DNA of 64,000 nt. Source: Dactylellina haptotyla. Its lineage: Eukaryota; Ascomycota; Orbiliomycetes; Orbiliales; Orbiliaceae. Of this stretch, positions 25,082 to 37,300 are shown piece by piece; the stretch's first letter is position 1; each line of letters begins with the position of its first letter. Made by a program: the position numbers and the translations under genes. Below the pieces are notes generated by a model, which saw only the letters and a program-made list of their open reading frames with translations, was not told where the DNA came from and did not search any database. The stretch lies in contig CM062380.1 of the NCBI GenBank assembly GCA_031310005.1, forward strand, positions 434,001-498,000, in the 5' to 3' direction.

Positions 25082-26292
25082 AAGGTATTGAATGGATGTA
25101 TAGATTGACAGTACAGTTCACCCAGAACTGATCTCTATAATGCATCTCATTGATCACTATTTTTTACGTAACTTGTTGCTATATATTTTTGAACTACAGG
25201 ATGACAATTCGGTGGTCGGATTTTACACAGGGGCAAGAGTTCAGACAGTCTGCGTCCAACTCTAAAAGAGGTTAGACTGGAGAGTAGACTACGCCGGCCG
25301 GCGAGGCATCAGGAAGAAATCCGCTTGTATCATGAACCAAAGTAAGGAAGGATAGGGGAACACCCCATACGGAAACCCCTGCGAAGCTGACTCGAATTCA
25401 TGAGAGAAATTCATATGTTATTAATATTGCGATAAGATATTTATGAGGCAACATGGCTATCCCTCGACATTTGATCTGGGTCTATATGTGCAGGAAAGCA
25501 TGATCTAATTGGCTCGCAATTTCATCACAATCTCTTCCGCTTCCCCGACTTTAGTGCCAATAGTCTTAGGCTGGCGCTCACTCCAGCCGTGCCATTTGTA
25601 GCAAGGCATCCAAATAAACAAGAAAAGAAATTTTGGGGGTTTTGCCACACACGACTGGGAACTTGTTCGATTCTGTTAGGTATGAAATAACCGAGTCTAA
25701 CTCGCTATCGAAAACAATTCATCTGACATTCAATGTTTTGAGTCACAGAGTAGTCGAATAAGGTATATTTCTATTAAGAGATTTGGGAAAGAATGGGGAC
25801 ATTTAATTTAAACATATCTTGCATTCATAAACCCCGCCCTTAGATGTATCTAGGAACTTTCCGTTTGCCAGGAGGGCCGACCAGCTCACAAATTGCGTTG
25901 GTGCCTGTGTAAAGTTCTGGCATCCCTGTAGTGATGCTTGAGCTTGCTCATACCTTTCAACCATGGTTTAAAGTTTTCGCTTTGCAATTTGTGACCGGAC
26001 CCACATCGCTAGGTGCGAACCAGCCCCAGCGCGCGTCTGACATCTGCCGCCAACTCGGTCTTGTCATTCTCCACTTCGATCGCGATCTAGGATCACCCGT
26101 GCGTAATACACGCTCCTACCCCCTTTTTTCCGTGTGTGACACCAAACACCAAAGCGCAAATCCCGCTGTAAAGGTATCAAAACTCTAAGCTAAATGTGAG
26201 CGGTAATCCGTAGATCAGAATTACAATCATGAAACAACTAAACGCAGAACGGACAGGCTGACTTGAATGCTGATAAAGCAAGTTACAAAGTA
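25082..26292. other. Intergenic, 1.2 kb
   Basis: No supported gene. A frame at 25931-26188 has no motif. An in-frame TTG 30 nt before the next gene is not used as a start. Confidence 0.5.
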
Positions 26293-26775
26293 ATGTCGGT
26301 CTCTCTACCTTACGAAACAAAGATCCGAGCTCCCATCGCTAAGGTCTGGGAGTTCCTCATCAACTCAGAGAACTACCCCACACTCAATCCTCTTTGTGTA
26401 GAAAATGGCCCGGCCAATATAACGCCAGCCACGGGCGCGGAAACGCCTGAGAAACGGGAGTGGACAGCTGTTGAAGCGACAACAATTTTGGGAGGCCTCT
26501 ACACGCATAAGATCACTTTAACCATCGTGTCGACATTAACTGAGCCGGGGAAGTTGATGGTTCATGATATCGACTCCTCAGCAGGTGGCATTGTTGTCAA
26601 TGTCACTTATGCTCTGTCAGAGGAAGAACAAGAAGGAGGTGGTATGCTGACGATATTGAAGGATACGATTACAATTACTGCACCATGGTTTTTACGAGGA
26701 ATCGCTGCTAGCACAGCCGCAGTCACACAGAAAACAAGGTCGCAACGTATCAAAGATGCATTAGATGAAAAATAG
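26293..26775 (+). CDS. SRPBCC (START-like) domain protein
   Basis: A single exon of 160 residues from ATG 26293; the open frame extends upstream only from a TTG. The start SVSLPYETKIRAPIAKVWEFLINSENYPTLNP is the standard opening of SRPBCC/polyketide-cyclase-like proteins, with the conserved pattern of a beta strand, two helices and NYPxxNP. A beta-rich middle and a long C-terminal helix follow (APWFLRGIAASTAAVTQKTRSQRIKDAL, quoted here only as evidence of a helix near residues 128-155). Members bind hydrophobic ligands in a helix-grip fold; some are cyclases, others are of unknown role. No signal peptide or membrane segment is seen. Ligand and pathway cannot be inferred. Confidence 0.8.
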   Translation: MSVSLPYETKIRAPIAKVWEFLINSENYPTLNPLCVENGPANITPATGAETPEKREWTAVEATTILGGLYTHKITLTIVSTLTEPGKLMVHDIDSSAGGIVVNVTYALSEEEQEGGGMLTILKDTITITAPWFLRGIAASTAAVTQKTRSQRIKDALDEK

Positions 26776-27674
26776 AACTTGAGTGTATTTAGTCTCACTA
26801 TATAACAAATACTACCCCCAGATATAGGAAGGACCGGACGTCGCATTATCGTATACGTGAATAGCCATGGCTCCGCCTGTTTTAGCCGGTAATTTCAAGT
26901 CAAAATACCCAAGCTAAAAAGATTTACGATTCCCATCAGCGTTTTATCTATAAAGTACCCACGTCGTACATTCCTTTGGGGGTGCTTTGTGTATTCTACG
27001 GTTTGCTCTGAACAGATTATATAAATATAAAGGTTTACGTTTAAACCAAAAGAAAGCTGATGTACGCAACAAAAGTCTGAAGATCTGTTGGCACCTTGCA
27101 TTCTAGAGAGCCAACAGGGCGTTATCCTGAACCTTTACTTCAGAATGGCACTTCAAACGAGATATATCTAATCTAGCGAACGAAGTGACTTCACTTAATT
27201 TGTTTTTGTTTGGCGTCTAAATCGCTTTAAAGGCTTTCAGTCTGAGAAGCTCGCAAGTTGACTGCGTGTATGGTTATTTATATGAATAATTATATACATG
27301 TATACAGCTATACGGTATTCTCTAGTATGCACGGCAGGTGGTGCGCTCTCACTATTGGTAGACCGGTTTGTAGGTACTTCAAGTGAAAACCAATTCCGAA
27401 AGTTTGGATATGAACCCAAGAATAGGCTTCTACCGGAATATATTATTGAAAGCCTTTCGAAATCCAGGTGTCCAACGAGTTGGTGATCCGGTAAATTGCG
27501 TTGTATTTGTTGCATATACCTATGCGGGCATGCGACATGTGCTCGTCCGGAGCTCGAGAGCTAACGACGCTAGCTACGTATACCGACCACTCCGTTAACC
27601 TTACCCCGGATTCAATTCGATTCAATTCGATTCGATATCGACCCGATACCACAATCGCGTCTGAACCCGCCCAG
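26776..27674. other. Intergenic, 0.9 kb
   Basis: No gene. Just upstream of the transporter, at about 27609-27633, a 10-bp unit GATTCAATTC is repeated about 2.5 times. Confidence 0.5.
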
Positions 27675-29851
27675 ATGCCGTCTTTCCTCACCCGCCCGTC
27701 GCGCTACGGGGTCAGCTATAACAAGCTGTACTCGATATGCGCCCTAATATATCTCAGTGAGCCAAGCCTTCCCGACTCTCCTTTCGCTGCTGCTGCTGCG
27801 GGAAGCTCGTTACTGACATTGCGCTGCTACGTCCAGACTCCACCATGGCGGGCCTCGATGCCTCGCTAATCGGTAACCTCAACACTTTGCCGTCCTTCCA
27901 GGCCTTCTTCGGCACCAAGTCGTCCAATACCGCTACGGGCTTGATATTCGCATCTATGCAGGTTGTTCCTAACCGCCTTCTAAATTTCGGCTGGATGGAA
28001 AAAGCAGCTTCAATCGGATTCGTTTATATGTTGACGGATCAAATTGTCGCTAATAGGTCGGCGGCATTTTAGGAGCCTTCACTCTTAGGCTAGCCGATTC
28101 GAGGGGCCGGCTGTTCTGCATCCAGATGGGTTCGCTCGGTGTGATATGTGGCGCATTGATCCAAGGCTTTTCGCGGGCCGGTATGAAAAAGCTCCTCTGG
28201 AATCCGTAATTTGTCACACGTGAATGTTTTCCGGCTTACGTTTCTTTCGTAGTGTGGATGTTTATGGTTGGCAGATTCACGCTCGGTTTCTTCTCTACTC
28301 TTGCGTGTCGCTCTTCGTCGATATATCTGATTGAGATTTCACCTGCTGAGCGTCGTGGAACTATTGCGGGCCTCTATAGTAAGAACGAGTGACGGGTTTA
28401 ATAGCGAAAGTATTCACCGCGCTGACTCTTACTTTTGGCGAATAGACACGCTGTTTTTCCTCGGTTCTATACTCGCAACGATTTCTGTTCTCATTTGTGA
28501 GTCGATGTATAAGGGGAATGCAGCATGGAGGATTCCCGTTCTCCTGCAATGCCTATTTCCAGCAATTGTGGCCTCCGGGGTCCGACATATCCCGGAATCT
28601 CCTCGATGGTAGTTTCGTCCGTTTGCCTTGTCTTCAAAGAGAACGTACTAACTAATTTTCTTATAGGCTTGTTGCAAATTCGCGGCCGATAGAGGCTCGT
28701 GATACCATGGCGAGTTTACACGCGAACGGTGTTCTTAGCACGAAAGTGGCGGAAGAATTCGCGCAGATGGAGGCCGACGTGAGACAGAGAGACGGCATGC
28801 CTAAAGGCTGGAGTGTATTATATTCGTCGCTGTCGAGGAGAAGGAGGCTTTATATCCTCCTTTGTATGAGTTTTTTTGGTCAATTCTCGGGGAATAATGT
28901 GGGTTTCTGTGCCTCCCTCCAGTGCGTTTGGGAGTCCGCTAAGTTATAAAAATGCTAGATCATCTCGTACTATCTCCCCACAATGTTGAACGACGTCGGT
29001 ATCAAAGAGATGAGTACAAAGTTGTATTTGAACGGACTCTACGCGATTGTCGGATGGGGAGCGGCAGCAATGGGTGCACGATTACACGACCACTTTGGAA
29101 GGCGAAAAATGTAAGTTGCTTACTACGAGAGTTATTCTCCCTCTTTTGTTTTGGGGAAGGATGTTCTTGCTAAGCGGTGCTAGGCTGTATAATTGTACAT
29201 CAGCCCTTGCAGTTTGCATGGGCATGCTGGCGTTGTCGATGGGAATGTACTACCGCACGGGGGAGTCGAGATACTCTCTACTTTCCTTACTAGCAATTTA
29301 TACGTTTGGGATTATATTTGCAACAGGTTATACGAGTATGCAGGTAGGAAACCCTCCATTTTTCTAGTAGTCAACATAATTGGTTCTGACATGAATGCAG
29401 CCCGTCTATCCCGCGGAGGTTATGACGAACGATATGCGGGCCCGCGGGATGGCAGTGGCCACTATGTGTGGAGGAACGGCAGGTTGCGTATGACACCCTT
29501 TTCTTTTAGTAGAAGATTGCTTTGTTTTTATCGTTATATTTGGGGCGATAAAGATTATGGTATTTAACGATGATTCTACAGATAAACACGTTGTTCGCTC
29601 CTACGGCTATGGCTCGGCTCGGCCCCATGTTCTTTTTCCTCTTCTGCGCCTGGGACTTTGTTGAAGCGGTAAGAAGCCTATTCGATATCTACCGGAGTAA
29701 TATCTTGCTAACAGTAATTTTAAAGGCCATTATCAACTTGTATTTTGTGGAAACCAAAGGTCGTACGTTAGAAGAATTGGAAGAAGTTTTCAATAGCTCT
29801 GACCCGGTTGCGACAAGTATCGAAAAGGGTTCCAAAGAGCGTGTATTTTAG
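27675..29851 (+). CDS. MFS sugar transporter, 11 exons
   Basis: Eleven exons (27675-27756, 27837-27961, 28057-28180, 28253-28378, 28446-28608, 28667-28898, 28959-29110, 29184-29343, 29401-29487, 29582-29668, 29726-29851) join in phase to 487 residues. Sugar-porter signatures appear in order: LRLADSRGR after TM2, AERRG, HIPESPRW before the central loop, GQFSGNN, FGRRKM, PVYPAEVMTNDMRARGMA and VETKGRTLEELEEVF at the end. Such carriers import mono- or disaccharides, usually with protons, at the plasma membrane; the substrate is not predictable. Seen frame by frame the locus looks broken, but every interruption is bounded by a good GT...AG pair of 55-95 nt, so I read it as intact. The first donor (GTGAGC) and the small exons 9 and 10 are the least certain. 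Confidence 0.87.
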
Positions 29852-30065
29852 CATGTAAGGGATATGACAAAGAGTGCGTGGGTATATTGTTTCCATTGGA
29901 GTGTTTCAGCATATGGTGGACAAGGTAACTTGAGAGATGATTATATTTGTCGCACGTGTAGATAGAAGATTTAAGAAGCAAACCACCACGATCAGAAGGG
30001 TACATTCGATTCCTGATTTTGCTCATCATAGTAGAATAATTCGCCATTTCGCAAAGTTTAAAGAA

Positions 30066-30395
30066 ATGAGGGCTTCCAAGATTTCGCTCTACTTCTACTA
30101 TTCCTGCGGCCACATGGGTTGCGTGACAGCTGGGCCCGGGCCGGACGAGTGCTGCATCAGACCGATCAACGAGGCCGAGCTGGCGGAATACCTCAAGAAC
30201 AATTCGTCGGCGAAGATGTACTCGGAGCTGGACGACACGAAAACAAGCGGGGTGTCACACACGGTGAAGGGGGTGTGCCCGGCGTGCTTTGAAGTGGAAG
30301 AGCGCAGGAAGGGGAACACTCGCAGCCACATCCCCGTGGTCGACTGCAAGGGGGATATCGACATGGTTTTCAGGTCGCAATTCGATTGGGTCTAA
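30066..30395 (+). CDS. Small Cys/His-rich hypothetical protein
   Basis: 109 residues from ATG 30066; an upstream in-frame ATG at 29937 would add 43 residues that look non-coding. Near the start it has SCGHMGC and then ECC, and further on VCPACFEVEE. Paired CxH/C and CxxC motifs of this kind suggest a small zinc-binding fold, but I do not recognise a family. G+C is visibly higher from about 30100 to 30370 than in the flanks, which supports coding. There is no signal peptide or membrane segment. It lies 214 nt downstream of the sugar transporter in the same direction. Confidence 0.5.
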   Translation: MRASKISLYFYYSCGHMGCVTAGPGPDECCIRPINEAELAEYLKNNSSAKMYSELDDTKTSGVSHTVKGVCPACFEVEERRKGNTRSHIPVVDCKGDIDMVFRSQFDWV

Positions 30396-30902
30396 GAATG
30401 TCTCGATAATGTCCTAGATATACAGACATATAGCGCATCAATAGAATACCTAAAAAGATCTACAATAATAAGATACTAGCAACAGACGAGCTGTCTGTGT
30501 AAATGTAGCAGTGACGACAGGAACAATCACATGTCAAAAGAAGGCGCGAAAGAACAAAGTGGAGCTGTTCGCTGGCTGGCTGGCGGGCCCTGCAAGAATG
30601 CCGGCCCTTGATTGAATCGCTTATCGACTTGCCGTCCCCGTTGTTCCGGCATCTGCGATTTCACTGGTGCGAATTCCATATTGATCGCATGCGTCACTGG
30701 CACAGCGTCCAGCTGGCATGGCCACTGGAAAAATCACTCTGCATGCATGCGTTCGCGCTCGCATTGGAACTTACGATGCAGGCTAGGGATAGCTCGTGTA
30801 TAAGTAACGTCCTCGCCCCCAGCGGCACCCTCAAATCGCCATGCGGGATATATCTAGAACACGAATAACGACAATGCCCCCCTGAGAAGAGACGGACAAG
30901 AC
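30396..30902. other. Intergenic, 0.5 kb
   Basis: 5' flank of the coiled-coil gene. Overlapping frames at 30608-30868 have no motif. Confidence 0.5.
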
Positions 30903-32501
30903 ATGCTCGCGTACGTGCGCTCCGTGCTGTCCTGGCTGGTGGCCACAGCAGAATCTAGCATCCGCTCCGTCGTGCTCTTCTTCCTGTGGCCCTTCCTCTA
31001 CGTCGCCCACGCCGTCCTGTCCCTCCTCGCCCGCCGCTCCAAAACCGCGGCGGGAATCATCGTCAAGGCCCGTCTCGTCCGCGATGTCCTCTTCGGGTCC
31101 CCGCCGCCGTCCTACCAGTCTGCCACCAAGGCGGACCAGGACGTCGCCCGGGTCCGCATGCTCGAGGGCTCCCTGCAGAGACGCGAGTCGGAACTGGCGT
31201 CGAGATTGCATCATCTCGACATCAGACAACACCAGCTCGAGGCCGAACACAACACCCTCCAAAAGCGCTCTGCCGCACTCAAAGACCGCGAACAGTCCGC
31301 CGACGAGACCTCCACCGCCCACAAGCTGGAAACCACCCGCCTGGCCGCCCAGCGTCAGAAACTGGACCAGGATGTCGCCGCCTTCCAGCAGGAGCGGGAC
31401 GAGGTGCTGCGGATGCGTGAGCTGATCGATCAGGAACGTGCCGCCCTCGAGCAGCGGCAATCCGACGACCGGGTCGCCCAAAAACAGCACGACGACGACC
31501 TTCAAGCCCGCCAGAAACGCCTCGACGAGCGCCAGACAGAGATCAATGACCTCCACGATCGCTTCATCCGCTCCCAGCTCGAGTCCATGGAGCACCATCG
31601 CTCGGAGCACGACGCCCTCGTCGACTCCCTGCAATCGCGTCTCTTCGAATCCCTCGAGCAACACAGACGGACCGAAGACATGCGAACCGAGCTGGAACAG
31701 CGACTGGCCTTTCTCACAAACGAACTCGCTGAGCGCACCGACCGGGAATTCAACCTCGGATCGGAACTCGGGGAGCTCAGGGGCAAGCTGAGCGACGAAA
31801 GAGGCCTCTTCAACAAGATGTTTGGCGATCTCTCACGCTCCCTTTCAGACCTCAAGAGCCGGTGCGCGCAGTATGAGAAAGACCTCGCCTCGGAAAAGAA
31901 GCTCAAAGAGGATCTGGAAGCGAAGGAGTCGAGCTTGGTGGACCTCAAGAACGATGTTACCGCCAGAGAACGTCTTCTGGAAGCCCATGCAAAATCCTTG
32001 GATGAGCTCGAGGCGTCCCTCAAATCTCAAAGGACCGAGCTCACGGAAAAGGAACAAGCTCTCGACAACCAGAAACAATCGCTCGAAACTGAGTCCCAGA
32101 ATCTCAAATCCCTACAGACCACTCTTGAAGATCGCCTCAACCACGTAAACGAAGCCGAGAAGGACCTTGCCATCCGAACCAAAGGCCACGAGGATGCCGT
32201 TAAACTCATCGGCATGCAGGACGAACACGCGGATGAGGCTGCGGATACCCCTGGTGACATTCCAGATGTTTCCTCACCGACCTCACCCGCCACCACCAGC
32301 TCGGCAAGCCCTCTTCGGCCAACCATCAGAGAAAGAGTCTCCAGAAGGACCAGCGAATTCGTCGAAAGAGTGAACAGTGTCGCCCACCGGCGAAGTACCA
32401 GCTATAGCAATCACCATCATCATAACCAAGAAACACCACCGCGCCACACTAAGAGCCGCGACGGAATTAAGTCTGAAACAAAACCGTTACAGACGCCTTA
32501 G
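30903..32501 (+). CDS. Membrane-anchored coiled-coil protein
   Basis: A single exon of 532 residues. Two adjacent hydrophobic stretches near the N-terminus (about residues 5-15 and 20-45, with VVLFFLWPFLYVAHAVLSLL) could form a membrane hairpin or a single anchor. From about residue 80 to 435 the sequence is charged and heptad-like, rich in Glu, Gln, Arg and Leu, with almost no Gly or Pro: a very long coiled coil. The last 100 residues are Ser/Thr/Pro-rich and basic, with a short His run (SNHHHHN). No named family is recognised; tethering or scaffold function is a guess from architecture. Strong third-position C/G bias generates several long shadow frames across it. Confidence 0.82.
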   Translation: MLAYVRSVLSWLVATAESSIRSVVLFFLWPFLYVAHAVLSLLARRSKTAAGIIVKARLVRDVLFGSPPPSYQSATKADQDVARVRMLEGSLQRRESELASRLHHLDIRQHQLEAEHNTLQKRSAALKDREQSADETSTAHKLETTRLAAQRQKLDQDVAAFQQERDEVLRMRELIDQERAALEQRQSDDRVAQKQHDDDLQARQKRLDERQTEINDLHDRFIRSQLESMEHHRSEHDALVDSLQSRLFESLEQHRRTEDMRTELEQRLAFLTNELAERTDREFNLGSELGELRGKLSDERGLFNKMFGDLSRSLSDLKSRCAQYEKDLASEKKLKEDLEAKESSLVDLKNDVTARERLLEAHAKSLDELEASLKSQRTELTEKEQALDNQKQSLETESQNLKSLQTTLEDRLNHVNEAEKDLAIRTKGHEDAVKLIGMQDEHADEAADTPGDIPDVSSPTSPATTSSASPLRPTIRERVSRRTSEFVERVNSVAHRRSTSYSNHHHHNQETPPRHTKSRDGIKSETKPLQTP

Positions 32502-32890
32502 ATCGTACGAGCAATCACACACTCTGAAAATATTGTTTTTATGCATTTTAGATTGAAAATATCTGTCATACGTATACGCATACGATCGAACCCAAAAGCA
32601 ACATGTACATGTGATAATATCGGACGAGAATGCAGTCCAATAAGAACTAATATTATCTTATTTTTGTTCAAACTTAAAATATCGAACTAAATAGCCTCCA
32701 ATTATGTGCCACTGCCCTTTCCTAGTCAGGCCATAAAATTCAATCCCCCGCGCTGCTCCAAAAACCAAACACGTGATAGTCGTTATATATATCGCAAGAA
32801 TAACAAAAAGAACATTTTACGCCAAAAAGATTTAATTAAAACAAACAAAAACTTTGAACTCCTTGTTCTCCGGTAGTAGCCTACAAGCTC
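32502..32890. other. Convergent intergenic region
   Basis: 3' flanks of the coiled-coil gene and of PTH11-like receptor 2. Nothing else seen. Confidence 0.5.
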
Positions 32891-34362
32891 CTAGACTCTT
32901 CTGTTGTTTTCGTACACTGGTGAGAAACTAACCGATAGCCTGTCGTCATTGGTTGACGATGGAGACAGAAATGCCCTCTTACTATTTATACTCGGATCTC
33001 TCTGGTACTCGGATCCGGACATAATCGAGAGTGAATCCGCGCCTCTTCCGATATCTATTTCTTCCAGTTCCGGGTCGGCATTCTGCGGGGCAACAACGGA
33101 TCTGTTCCGTAACGAGTGAATGCTGTGCTTTGAGCTTGAGATTTTCGTGAGCGTTCGATTTCTGACTCGCAGCCAGACCGAGGAGCTGATTAGAGGTTTA
33201 ATGCAGGGTGCGTTGACCACAAGAACGGCGACGAACTGTACGAAAGTCGAACTGTTAGTTACTTCATTCATAAATTTTGAGGATGGGAAAATATTACTGT
33301 TTCTCGGGTGCCCCAGCTCAGAACGAAGCTTGGATTCTCGGTTCCGAACTTCACAAAGTTGCCTTGGAAGCTGTTGTAGAGCGCGTCGTATTTCCACATC
33401 ATGGAGAAAACGTTGTTGAGGATGACTGCTATTATGAGGAAGAAACCTCCACCCAGCAGCACGCCGACGATGAGCTTTCGACGCAGTGGTAGCTTTGCTC
33501 GTATTATCAAGGGTAACGGTATACAGAGGAGCATGATATCGGTTCTGAAACAATATTAGCATGATACGAAGAATCGAAATATGGTTTGACGAAAAACTCA
33601 CAAGACATTCAGAGGACCGAGAACGGTGAAATGTGGTATATTATTGACGCAGTCTGTGCGGAGTTGTTAGCTGAGTTTCTTCATGGGTGCAAAGTACCGT
33701 CCCACACGACAAAACCTACATTCGGTACCATACGGAGACGTCCAGTTCTTATTTAACGGCCGGCAGTTCAACAGAATCATCAATATCATGGCGATGTAGG
33801 TTGTGAGAATCACTCCTCCGGTGATATGAACAAACAACCTCTGCGGTAAGCCCGCCCTATATATCCGAAATCTAGTCAGCATCGAAAGATATATAACCTC
33901 AAGAACTAAAAGTGGGACTAACGTGAGTCTGTAGTATAAAAATACCATGCACCCCTTCAAGGTCCAGATGAGCGAGGCGTATGAGATCCATGATACAATA
34001 TTCGCCTTCCCTCCGATCTGTGCCGCCCGTCGCTGCGCGTCGGTAAAGTCGTGGTAATACGTATCAGGTTTGATGGCGATAATGAGACCTTTATCGTGTA
34101 TTATCTGATGGCTCACAAGCTGAACGGTATAAAATAACTACACCGATAGAAAATTTGTTAGCGAACAGCTTCGATGTCAAACCGCCTAGACTGGCATCCC
34201 TCCAATTTGGATCCAACATACTATAGCGAACGGGACGAGATAATCATCAACGCAGAATCCCTTGAATCCGACCACCTTGACTCTCGCGATGATTCTCAAT
34301 ATGAAAATCAGGATCCCCACCCCGTATAGCGCCCACTGCTCGGCGGTATTACTGTATGCCAT
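32891..34362 (-). CDS. PTH11-like rhodopsin-domain integral membrane protein 2
   Basis: Five exons (34362-34222, 34137-33720, 33653-33602, 33544-33298, 33235-32891) give 400 residues. The order is that of the fungal rhodopsin domain: WALYGVGILIFILRIIARVKVVG followed by the diagnostic CVDDYLVPFAI, then a helix with ASLIWTLKGCMVFLYYRL, the GVILTTYIAMILMILLNCRPLNKNW segment, NVLTDIMLLCIPLPLIIRAKLPLRRKL, and a last pair of helices. The tail of about 95 residues is Ser- and Arg-rich. A GTG codon upstream could extend the frame, but ATG 34362 is used. The donor at the end of exon 2 (GTAGGT) was chosen for phase and for a good CTAAC branch site. Likely a surface receptor of unknown ligand. Confidence 0.85.
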
Positions 34363-37300
34363 CGTTCTCACCGATGTATCGGCGTCGTATCGACAAGAGT
34401 GATTGCGATGATTCGGAAGTACTTCATGCGTACCTCATTCGGTCGAAATGATGCAGCTGCAGCACGATAAATGATAATAAAAGAAACACTATAGGCCTAT
34501 CGTAGATTTTTTCGAAAAAAAAAACCCGTTGCTTTTGAGACAAAAGAATTTTAAAAATTGTATTTCTTGCTATTTAAGAGGAAACTCGACTTGGTAAGAA
34601 TAATTCGATCTAACAAAAATAAATTCCGGTATAGGGGAAGACCCATGTGGATCCCAATTACTGTATATATGTGATCAATGCCCACGGACCGGGATTGTCG
34701 GAGTGGAAATACGAAGGAATACCCTTGGGGCGAGTGTGGTCGAGCTGGGACCAGGCTGCACAACCGAGCGACAAAGTGCGTGCGTGACGCAGGGTCTGAG
34801 GCAGGGTTTGAGGCAGCTCACATTGACGAACGAACGACTAGAACATCCGATGTCTGAGAAAGTGAGGTAGACGGGAATTGGAAGGTTTGGGTTGGATGAT
34901 AGACCTGTGATTGGAATGTCCATCCATGTTTTGGATTCATGCACGTAATAAGGTTGCAATCGCACGATGGGCGAACTGCTGAAACGGCGCGCTGGGGGGG
35001 TTCCTGTAGCTGCTGTCCTCGGGTTGAACTGGCCCCTACGATATATCGACGGTGCGAACAATACCCGTCACCATGGCCACGTATATAAGAGATTCCCGAG
35101 AGAGTGGAATATTAAAATATGAAAGCAAACAAGCTACTGGCAGCGCAGCTACCCTTCGGTATTTTTCTACGAGCGTTATTTCCCGCGCGCGCGATATTGG
35201 AGGTTCACTTCGGGTGGTGGCTACCTGACTTTGCTCGCATAATCCGGGTTTCAGGATTCTCAGATGAGGTTCTGGTTTAGGTTATTGGTCGCTGTTCCAA
35301 AATTCCCCGTCGGGATTTCGCACCATTTAGTTCTCGACTTGGCACCCAAACATAGCAATTTCAACGCAAGGTTGGCCAGCAATCGGCAAAAAGGCAGCTA
35401 CCCACATAAGCAGCGCACCTTGGATTTCCAATGATGTTTAAATACCGATGCCTAGACACCCCCACAGCCGTCGTGTGAATATCAGCAGTCGCGAGCTATA
35501 TAGCTCACGAGCGTTACTGGCTTCTCGTACGATGATAAGCAGAGTATCGATATCGATATCACGGGACAATCGACGACAACACTTCTCGACAATTTGTGTT
35601 GGCCGGCGAAAAATACAACAAGCCGCCCTCAGCCTCACCCTTGTTTGACATTGCCTGCCCTGTTCCAGATGATTCCCTGTTTGGTATTGCTTTGTTCCAG
35701 TACGAATCCGTGGCTTTCGCGCACTCCGCCTGGGAAGGGCCCGCCCCAAAACCATCTCAGCTCAACCATGGAGCTCGTGGCGGTCCGCTAGGATTCCGAG
35801 TATAATTGCGCCATACCCAGCTCCTACGCTTTGAATCAACAAATTTTCAAATCGTCCGCGCATTTTTATATTATAGCGCGCTCTCGTATAGCCTCTATCG
35901 GCCACACCAGCAACTCGAGTTCATAGCGTCTATGGCGACGGTTTCAGTGTTCGCCTTGTAACCTCTAACAACTTTAAGGAGCACTTTGTGAAGGCCTGGT
36001 ATACCCTCTACGTTGCAATTGAGATCTCTGACAATCGATCTCTTCCGTAGTCATTCTAGATTTTCTATGATACGTGGATTCAAACTGAATAAATGGTTGC
36101 ATCCCATAACCATATTGGTCACGACTGTTAAAATCCTATTAAATGATCTTTCGCGTTCTTCAGACGGTTCTGACGGGACCCAAATAGCAAGGCTCAGACA
36201 ATCGCGGACTGGGCCGTGGCATAACATGTGAGAAATCGAAAATATATAGAGAAATCTATATCCACTAGAGGCGATGAAAGAACATTCGAGAAGGCACCGG
36301 AGGTCCCGGTAGGCTAGATCTATTCGAATCGATAGTTCGTGCTAGGACAATATCGTTGCGGGGAAGAGAATGATTTTTCTGTAGTTACAGGTATAACTTC
36401 AGGGGATTGGAGGAGTAGCTATATGGTTGACGGAAGATTGTGAAGGCCTTGCCCTATACACTCATTTCATTAACGTGAGAACTAAGGCTGTCTTGTACAC
36501 CAGCCCGCCACCTCTAGCCTGCGAAGTAGGTCTACCGGAGGCATCAAGTTTGACTTTTTCAAAAAGAGTGCCGAGGAGTACATCTCCGAAAATTGTTAGC
36601 TACAAGTCCGCCTAGGCATATTTATGGGTATGTTATGTTCGCTGGTTCGACAACCCATTTCTTGTAATCAATGAATATCGAATTTGAATTGCCTCCGATA
36701 TACTATCCACTATATTCATGTCTAGTCCGAGTCTAGATGCCGAAATATCATCTCGTAAACCATCTGCTGCGGACGAAGCCGAGATATCAGTCTTGCTACC
36801 ATACGCCAGCCGTGCTATTACTAATTTATTCCGGAATATCACATATTCCTACAGTAATCAACTCAATATGGGTCAGCATTTTTTTTTTTTTGCCATCGAT
36901 GGCAAGATTTAGACTAACATCTTTACCATTGATGGGGACAATTTCCCAATGCGCTAGTTTCGACCGACCGGGGGTTTTCTTGGATCTAAGATTTTCAAGC
37001 TTTTAGACGAGCCGATTGGGGTTACATTGCGTTACGAATACGATGCATTTGTCTCGGCGTGATAAGAAGGCCACGGGTTGGAATAACGTGCGCAGCCGCT
37101 ATGACGATATAATCGCTTTCGTATTCAGCCGTGAGGCAGCGCTGTAGCCGTACAAAATATTCTAGGACCGTTATTTTCGAGAGCATATGGCGAAAGGAAA
37201 TATGCGCATAGTTACGAGCCGATCCATTTCAGCTCTTTTAAACATGAGTGGGGCGATCGACCGAGGTAGCCTTCAAATAATCGTAAACTGTTCCGATACG

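Noticed and set aside
27837-29851. The idea that the sugar-transporter locus is a pseudogene
   Set aside because: All interruptions fit GT...AG introns in phase and all family motifs are intact.
30831-32326. Antisense and alternative-frame ORFs (up to 277 codons) over the coiled-coil gene
   Set aside because: Shadow frames of a GC-rich third-position gene; low-complexity translations.
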